Assembly: GCA_052035735.1 (NCBI GenBank) | Contig: JBPOHI010000042.1 | Span: 21,789 to 85,788 of the forward strand | From: JAGPDF01 sp052035735 | GTDB taxonomy: Bacteria > Acidobacteriota > Thermoanaerobaculia > Multivoradales > JAGPDF01 | DNA: 64,000 nucleotides | Reading direction: 5' to 3' | Shown: piece after piece, positions 59,201-64,000 of the stretch | Layout: each line of letters begins with the position of its first letter | How positions within the stretch are numbered: position 1 is the first letter of the stretch | The notes under the pieces: model-generated | The model's database searches: none | What the model was told of the DNA's origin: nothing | What the model saw: the letters and a program-made list of their open reading frames with translations, nothing else | Program-made: the position numbers and the translations under genes

Positions 59201-59876
59201 CGCGGCGGCTCTGGCGCGCGAAACTGCGAGCAAGGCAATCTCCTCCAACGCCCTGGCGGGGCTCGCCGAGGTCGAGATCGAGAGTGCCGATTTCGAGCAG
59301 GCGCGGCTGCGCGCCGACGAGGCGCTCGCTCTCCGCCGTGAGCTCGGAAGACGGGGAAAGCTGGACGAGAGTCGCCTGCTGCTGGCGCGGATCGCTCTCG
59401 AGACGGGCTCGAATCGCGCCGCGGTGCCCGAGCTCGCCGCGTTGACGGCGGAGGATGGCGCCGGGCGATCCCCCGACCTGATCGCCGCAGCGGAGTTCGC
59501 TCTGGCGCGGGCAGATGCCGCGCTCGGACGGACCGGAGAAGCGCGCTCTGCCCTGGCTCGCGGCATGAGTCTCGCCATGGCGAGCGAAACGCTACAGGTT
59601 CGCCTCCAGGCGACCGTAGCGGCGCTGACGACCGAGATCTCCGGTGGCCGGCCGGTCGGCGGCGCGCTGGAGCCGGCCGCGGCGATCGCTCTGGCTAGCG
59701 AGAAGGGTTATCGGCTTCTCGCGCTGGAGATCGAGCTGCTGCAGCTGCGCAACGAGCTGCGCGGCGCCAGGAGCGCCGACGCCGGGGTGAAGCTGCGGCG
59801 GATGGCAGCCGAGGCGACGGCGCGTGGACTGTTGCGGATCGCGCGGCAAGCCGAGGCCGCTGCCGACGACGCCTGA
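56217..59876 (+). CDS. Membrane Ser/Thr protein kinase with zinc ribbon, TolB-like region and TPR repeats
   Basis: 1219 residues. An N-terminal zinc ribbon (CRRCG...CPGCG, residues 6-35) is followed by a Pro/Ser/Thr linker and a Hanks-type kinase domain (about 85-350). The kinase has IARGGMGEVYEA, VALK, HRDFKSEN with Asp212, DFG at Asp233, and GTPAYMAPEQ. TM 398-418 leads to an extracytoplasmic TolB/FlgO-like domain (about 435-580; VAVVPFRNLAQRAEFEWLS), then at least ten TPR units to the C-terminus. The fusion is common in Acidobacteria-type genomes. It should sense something outside the membrane and phosphorylate cytoplasmic targets. The gene region 55679-56216 upstream is 538 bases and holds its promoter, which I cannot locate. 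Confidence 0.9.
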   Translation: MTKLDCRRCGSPIPLPAEATLQPATVVVCPGCGARYARRAGSSTASTLAPRSTAPSTPHGATQILGTPSAATLFRPGEVVAERYRIRRFIARGGMGEVYEAEDLELRQAVALKTVHPRDASQEVAIERFKREIALARKVTHANVCRIYDVGYHGRADGGSVIFLTMELLEGETLAHRIRSQGTLSTAESLPIARQMIAALAAAHAAGVIHRDFKSENVFLVPGGEDLRVVVTDFGVARGIEHDAFAAQVTMSDAAVGTPAYMAPEQIEGGTLTAAIDQYALGVVLFEMVTGDLPFAGDTPLATAVKRLTQAPPSPDELIPGLDSLWVGVIRRCLARYPEDRFLSVSEVARALDGETAASPAGTLDPLPPGHSGTTALPRTPAADLGAPDPKRRRQQRLLALVSLLLLLAIVQAVVRVRRSLESPLGDPGEVRRAVAVVPFRNLAQRAEFEWLSVALAEMVASEVRAGQGLRTIAAEDVARARVDLDLGETDQPTSEVIAKLRSRLGTDFVVLGSYTVLGTADAASVRLAVRIEDAGKGELLGEAVESGGEEKLFDLVSQIGVRLRDLLGSASRDSAAAATSSAPSNARAARLYSEGLLKLRNFEPSAARDLLEQAAAADPAHPMVRAALAQAWSALGFEERAGQEAERALGQSAGLPAEERLGVEGLAAELRRDWPRAQEIYGRLWTAFPDNLEYGLKLTRSQIDGGRAADALLTIETLHALPEPDCFNPRVDLAEAAAALATSAFSRQRDAARRAAVRAEALNAPLLVAEARLREAESLRRLGDAAGASTAAEAARQLYVATGDRVGEAAALTVAAGALFERGDLGASRVATEAALARYREAGDRGGVARSLNSLAVLARNQGDLAQARALYEEALQVLSEVGDLRGEAYTRNNLAAVSVEEGRLSDAKGAVVAALAVFRRLDDPSGTADALLNLGAIERQQGALADARLHLEEALAKKRDLGQRPGEAATMVALGLLALDRGELSEARSSLEAAAALARETASKAISSNALAGLAEVEIESADFEQARLRADEALALRRELGRRGKLDESRLLLARIALETGSNRAAVPELAALTAEDGAGRSPDLIAAAEFALARADAALGRTGEARSALARGMSLAMASETLQVRLQATVAALTTEISGGRPVGGALEPAAAIALASEKGYRLLALEIELLQLRNELRGARSADAGVKLRRMAAEATARGLLRIARQAEAAADDA

Positions 59877-59883
59877 GTCGCCG

Positions 59884-61722
59884 TTACGCGCCTCCGCCAT
59901 CGAGCAGGCGTCGGAGAGCGGAGGCGAGCGCAGCCGGAGCGAACGGTTTCTGCAGATAGAGGCACCGCGGTCCGAGCAACGCCGCGATCTGGCTGTCGTT
60001 GCGGGCATAGCCGGAGACGAGGAGGATTGCCAGTTCGGGCTTCCGCTGACGCAGTTCCGCCGCGAGCTCGGCCCCTCCCATCCTCGGCATGACGACGTCG
60101 GATAGCAGGAGTTCGAATTCGTCGAGGCCTTCCCGATCGACGATGGCCCTTGCCTCGACTCCGTCACTCGCTGCGGTGACCTGATAGCCAAGGTCGGCGA
60201 GCAGGGAGACCGCGAAATCGCGCACCGCCGGGTCGTCTTCGACCAGCAGGATGCGCTCTCGCCCACCCGGCAGCGATAGCGCGCCGGGGCGGGCCGGAGT
60301 GGCCTCGCGTTGCGCGCCCGCGAGGGGCAGGTAGATCCGGAATGTAGAGCCCTGTCCAGGTTCGCTCTCGACCTGAATCGTTCCTCCCGACTGCTGCACG
60401 ATGCCATAGGCCATGGCGAGACCCAGGCCGGTGCCCTGGCCGACCGGCTTGGTGGTGAAGAACGGCTCGAACAGGCGACGGCGCGTTTCCGCGTCCATTC
60501 CTGAACCGGTGTCCAGGACCGACAACTCGACGTACTCCCCGGCGCGCAGGCCGACGACAGCTCCGCGGCCGCTCGAGTCGACTCGCCGGAGTGCGGTGGC
60601 GATCCGGACCAGACCGCCGTCCGACATGGCATCGCGCGCGTTGACCACGAGATTCATCACCACTTGTTCGAGCTGCGTCGGGTCGGCCCTCACCAGGATC
60701 GGCCCGGAGGCCAGCGAGAGCTCGAGCTGGATGCGCTCGCCGATGAGTCTGCGCAGGAGACCGTCGAGGTCGATGAGCAGCGAGTTGAGGTTGAGGTTGC
60801 TCGGATCGAGCGGCTGGCGGCGACTGAAAGCAAGGAGTTTGCCGGTGACCCTGCTGGCTCGCTCCGCGGCGCGCAGGATCTCGGTGAGCTCCCTGGCGTA
60901 GCGATGGTTGTCGCCCAGGCGATGCAGCAGGAGCTCCGCGTAGCCGGTGATCGCCGTGAGAAGGTTGTTGAAGTCGTGAGCGATTCCGCCGGCCAACTGC
61001 CCGATCGCCTCGACCTTCTGGGCCTGCACCAACTGCTCGGCAAGGAGTCGGCGCTCGGTGACGTCGAACATGACTCCCTGGAGACGATCGGGCTCGCCCT
61101 CATCGGCCGGCAGGAAGACTGCGTCGTCTCGCACCCAAACGGTGCGACCCTCACGGGTGAGGAGGCGATACTCGAGGGAGAACTGATCGCGCTCGCGGAT
61201 GCAGCGAAGCTCCTCGGCCAAGGCTATCGGGGCGTCGTCCGGATGCAGGCGCGAGTACCAGAGGCCCGGGGCGGCGAGCCATTCGTCGGGTCGGTAGCCC
61301 AGGAGCGCTTCGATCTGCGGACTGACGAGGAGCCAGCGACCCTCGCTGCCCGGCGTGGCGATGTATGAGATGGCCGGCAGCTTCTCGATGAAGACGCGGA
61401 ATTTCGCCTCTTCCCGCGTCAAGGCCTCCTGCGCGCGGAGGCGCTCCTCCATCTCCTGCGCCAACGCCTTCATCGCCTTCTCGAGCTCGGCGGTCCGGTC
61501 GACGAGCCCGGCGGCCAGCGAGCTTTCCGAACTCCTCAACTCTGCGTTGGCTTGAAGGAGTTCGTGCGAGGAAAGCTCGAGCGATCTCTCCAGCAGCACG
61601 CGATCGGTATCCGCCTGGCGGTAGGCGTCATCGACCGCGGCGAGGAGGGGCGCGATTCGCGAGTCCACTCTGAGCTCGGTCGAAAGCAGACGACGGAGCT
61701 GGCGCTCGAGAAGGCTGTGCAT
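59884..61722 (-). CDS. PAS histidine kinase with C-terminal receiver domain
   Basis: 612 residues, cytoplasmic. An N-terminal coiled coil (1-115; LLERSLELSSHELLQANAEL) leads to one PAS domain (about 115-235; LVSPQIEALLGYRPDEW, FDVTERR). HisKA follows with GGIAHDFNNLLTAI, His249 (a HATPase of the NtrB-like HDFNNLL group), then N-box NLVVNARDAM, DTGSGMD and GTGLGLAMAYGI. A receiver domain (about 495-612) has ILLVEDDPAVRDF and the acceptor Asp in LLLSDVVMPRMGG. It follows the FIST gene by 16 bases, a common pairing in which FIST senses a small ligand. Confidence 0.9.
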   Translation of the reverse strand: MHSLLERQLRRLLSTELRVDSRIAPLLAAVDDAYRQADTDRVLLERSLELSSHELLQANAELRSSESSLAAGLVDRTAELEKAMKALAQEMEERLRAQEALTREEAKFRVFIEKLPAISYIATPGSEGRWLLVSPQIEALLGYRPDEWLAAPGLWYSRLHPDDAPIALAEELRCIRERDQFSLEYRLLTREGRTVWVRDDAVFLPADEGEPDRLQGVMFDVTERRLLAEQLVQAQKVEAIGQLAGGIAHDFNNLLTAITGYAELLLHRLGDNHRYARELTEILRAAERASRVTGKLLAFSRRQPLDPSNLNLNSLLIDLDGLLRRLIGERIQLELSLASGPILVRADPTQLEQVVMNLVVNARDAMSDGGLVRIATALRRVDSSGRGAVVGLRAGEYVELSVLDTGSGMDAETRRRLFEPFFTTKPVGQGTGLGLAMAYGIVQQSGGTIQVESEPGQGSTFRIYLPLAGAQREATPARPGALSLPGGRERILLVEDDPAVRDFAVSLLADLGYQVTAASDGVEARAIVDREGLDEFELLLSDVVMPRMGGAELAAELRQRKPELAILLVSGYARNDSQIAALLGPRCLYLQKPFAPAALASALRRLLDGGGA

Positions 61723-61738
61723 CTTCTATGGTCTGCCT

Positions 61739-62884
61739 TCAGATCTCGACCATCGCCGTGATCGTCATCGTCTGGTTATGCAAGCCGCAGTTGCCGAGCG
61801 GCAGGCTGGGCGCGATCTCGCCGTAGGAGTAGAAGCCGGTCATCGCGGCTGCGCTGCCCAGGGCCTCACGAACGCCTTCGACCTCCTCTTCGACGCGTTG
61901 ATTCAGGATCATCCTGCGCCCGACGCAACTGATCAGCAAGGCAAGCTCGGCCGGTCGCCCCGCTAGGCCGGCGAGCGTCGTCGCTGCCGCGCCTGCGGCT
62001 CCGTCGATCAGTCGGTCGAGATTGGCGCGCATGAGTCGGGCGATCTGGCCCTCCGGGACGTCGCCGACGAAGGTCAGACTGCCTTCGTGTTCATTGATTC
62101 CGACGATCGTGCGGACCAGGCCGGGGCCGCCTTCGGGTGCTCGCAGGCTGAGGGGGAAAAGCAGGCCGGTCGCCGGCAGGCCGGCAGCGTGCTCACCCAG
62201 GTAGAGCCGGTAGAGCTCGAGAGCGGGCTTCGAATCGAGCTCGTAGAGAACATTGCCGCGCGAGCGGGTGATTCTGCGTTCTGGGCCGAACGGATCCCAC
62301 CCGCCGAGCGATCCGCAGCCGACGCGCAGGCGGGAGCCGTAGAAACCGAGGGCGACAACTCCACGATGAGATGCGTTCTCGCCCCAGCGCACGAGAGTCT
62401 GCTCGAATCTCGTGCCGTCCCCAGCCAGGCCGCCGCTGACAGAGACGCCTGAGGGCAACGCGGCCTCGAGTCCCCTCACCAGGTCGCTGCCGTTCACTCC
62501 GATGCCCTCGGCGAACACCAGCACGTGAACCAGTTCGAGGGCGTCGAGCCTGCCCGCAAGCCGGTTCGCGATGTCCGCGATAGAGGCAGAGCCAGCGTCG
62601 CCCTCCGCCGCGAGGGAGACTCGCGTGGCAGAGAAAGAGAGCACGGTGGCGACGAGTCCGCGGTCCGTGACCTCGATGTCGAGGATCTCACCGGCGGTCG
62701 AGCAGCCGGCGACCAACGCGTCGGGATACCGTGCCTGGAGATCGCGGAACGGCTGCACCGCGCCGATGGCTTCTCGACCGCCGAAGACGAGGATGAGCGC
62801 CACCCTCTCGAGCGGTTCCTCCGAGGCGCCCATCTCGACCCAGCCAGATTCGGCCGTCCACCTGAGTTGCTGAAAACGGATCAT
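61739..62884 (-). CDS. FIST-domain sensory protein (FIST_N + FIST_C)
   Basis: 381 residues with the two FIST modules. FIST_N (about 20-220) includes ALILVFGGREAIG, PDALVAGCSTAGEI, and SGGLAGDGTRFEQT; FIST_C (about 225-370) includes LLFPLSLRAPEG and ends with SCVGRRMILNQR, GFYSYGEIAPS, and LHNQTMTITAM. FIST proteins are predicted ligand-binding sensors, often for amino acids, coupled to two-component or c-di-GMP signalling. First gene of a two-gene operon with the histidine kinase. Promoter-like TAGAGT (62921-62926, minus) lies 36 bases before the ATG. It is next to the rRNA operon end. Confidence 0.9.
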   Translation of the reverse strand: MIRFQQLRWTAESGWVEMGASEEPLERVALILVFGGREAIGAVQPFRDLQARYPDALVAGCSTAGEILDIEVTDRGLVATVLSFSATRVSLAAEGDAGSASIADIANRLAGRLDALELVHVLVFAEGIGVNGSDLVRGLEAALPSGVSVSGGLAGDGTRFEQTLVRWGENASHRGVVALGFYGSRLRVGCGSLGGWDPFGPERRITRSRGNVLYELDSKPALELYRLYLGEHAAGLPATGLLFPLSLRAPEGGPGLVRTIVGINEHEGSLTFVGDVPEGQIARLMRANLDRLIDGAAGAAATTLAGLAGRPAELALLISCVGRRMILNQRVEEEVEGVREALGSAAAMTGFYSYGEIAPSLPLGNCGLHNQTMTITAMVEI

Positions 62885-62973
62885 GCCTGGCGTCGTCCTG
62901 TGAGGGAGGCGATTTCGGCGACTCTAACACCGGCCCTGCCGGGGAAACTGCGCGTTTCGAGCGCCCGCTCGGA

Positions 62974-63011
62974 GAAAAACAAAGGCCCACGAATCGCTAG
63001 ACTCGTGGGCC
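62974..63011 (-). terminator. Intrinsic terminator of the rRNA operon
   Basis: On the minus strand GGCCCACGA pairs with its complement around a short loop and is followed by TTTGTTTTT, 12 bases after the 5S 3' end. A textbook rho-independent terminator separating the rRNA operon from the FIST gene downstream. Confidence 0.9.
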
Positions 63012-63022
63012 CGAAGAAATAC

Positions 63023-63141
63023 TTCCCGGCAACGACCGACTCTCCCACCCACCTTCGCAGGCAGTACCATTGGCGCTGAGGGGCTTAACTGCCGTGTTCG
63101 GAATGGGAACGGGTGTTTCCCCCTCGCTAAAGTCACCGGAA
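63023..63141 (-). rRNA. rrf: 5S ribosomal RNA
   Basis: About 119 bases. The minus strand starts TTCCGGTGAC and ends GTCGTTGCCGGGAA, with paired ends. Internal 5S signatures are CCGAACACGGCAGTTAAGCC and AGCGCCAATGGTACTG. Ends are estimated from pairing. Confidence 0.95.
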
Positions 63142-63230
63142 AACATAATTCTGTGAAAGAACCGTAAGAACTGAATCGAATTTGTAGTTGATTTGTAGCG
63201 ACCAGATTCGCCGGCCAGCAAGACAATCAA

Positions 63231-64000
<770 letters not shown>

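Overview
The window is a high-GC, gene-dense piece of a bacterial chromosome. It suggests a Gram-negative organism: it encodes an outer-membrane polysaccharide export lipoprotein, heptose-activation enzymes, a Wzm-type polysaccharide ABC permease and a PilB/GspE-type ATPase. The large Ser/Thr kinase with TolB-like and TPR regions, the PEGA protein and the many GTG/TTG starts resemble Acidobacteriota (Thermoanaerobaculia-like) or a deltaproteobacterial-type lineage. That placement is inference from gene style; the partial 23S and complete 5S rRNA genes at the right end could settle it. I saw no insertion sequence, prophage, CRISPR array or tRNA.

Layout. Positions 1-1260 hold the end of a lytic transglycosylase gene and an alkylated-DNA repair methyltransferase. 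Positions 1286-15357 (minus) form one tightly coupled exopolysaccharide operon, with most genes joined by 4-base stop/start overlaps. In transcription order it encodes an alkaline-phosphatase-superfamily protein, a Wzx-like flippase, a GT4, two GT-C-like membrane proteins, an ExeA-like ATPase, a Wzc-like co-polymerase, a Wza-like exporter, a priming sugar-phosphate transferase, an ALG5-like GT2 and a nucleotidyltransferase/beta-helix fusion. Diverging from it, 15458-27409 (plus) encodes two GT4 enzymes, a WecG/TagA fusion, a STAS protein, an O-antigen-ligase-like protein, a GT2, a nucleotidyltransferase-fold protein, a REC-PP2C-HATPase regulator and a hybrid histidine kinase. Synthesis, polymerisation, export and a partner-switching circuit are therefore co-located.

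Positions 27406-37156 (minus) carry a PHP phosphoesterase and a second glycan locus: a PEGA surface protein, four GT2, one GT4, a PIG-L deacetylase, a GNAT protein and an ABC permease with no ATPase beside it. At 37197-39935 a consensus promoter precedes an XRE regulator, a TPR protein and a secreted beta-propeller-like protein carrying three copies of LAE[A/M]ARGHIVEL. This looks like a split HTH/TPR receptor next to a multi-copy peptide precursor and is the most interesting candidate system here.

Positions 39987-54155 hold a GHMP sugar kinase, an M23 peptidase, an ECF sigma/anti-sigma/thioredoxin-fold cluster, split HldE genes, the PilB-like ATPase, an acyltransferase, a cobalamin adenosyltransferase, an AI-2E family exporter, an ATP-grasp protein, a SYLF protein and two membrane proteins. 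At 54227-62884 are a basic/acidic repeat protein, a 1219-residue Ser/Thr kinase, and a FIST sensor beside a PAS histidine kinase. The window ends in the 3' part of an rRNA operon (minus strand) with a clear intrinsic terminator after 5S.

The only gene-free stretch over 300 bases is 55679-56216, between divergent genes. It holds a weak minus-strand -10 candidate (55766-55771) and a short inverted repeat (55715-55729), nothing else I can support.
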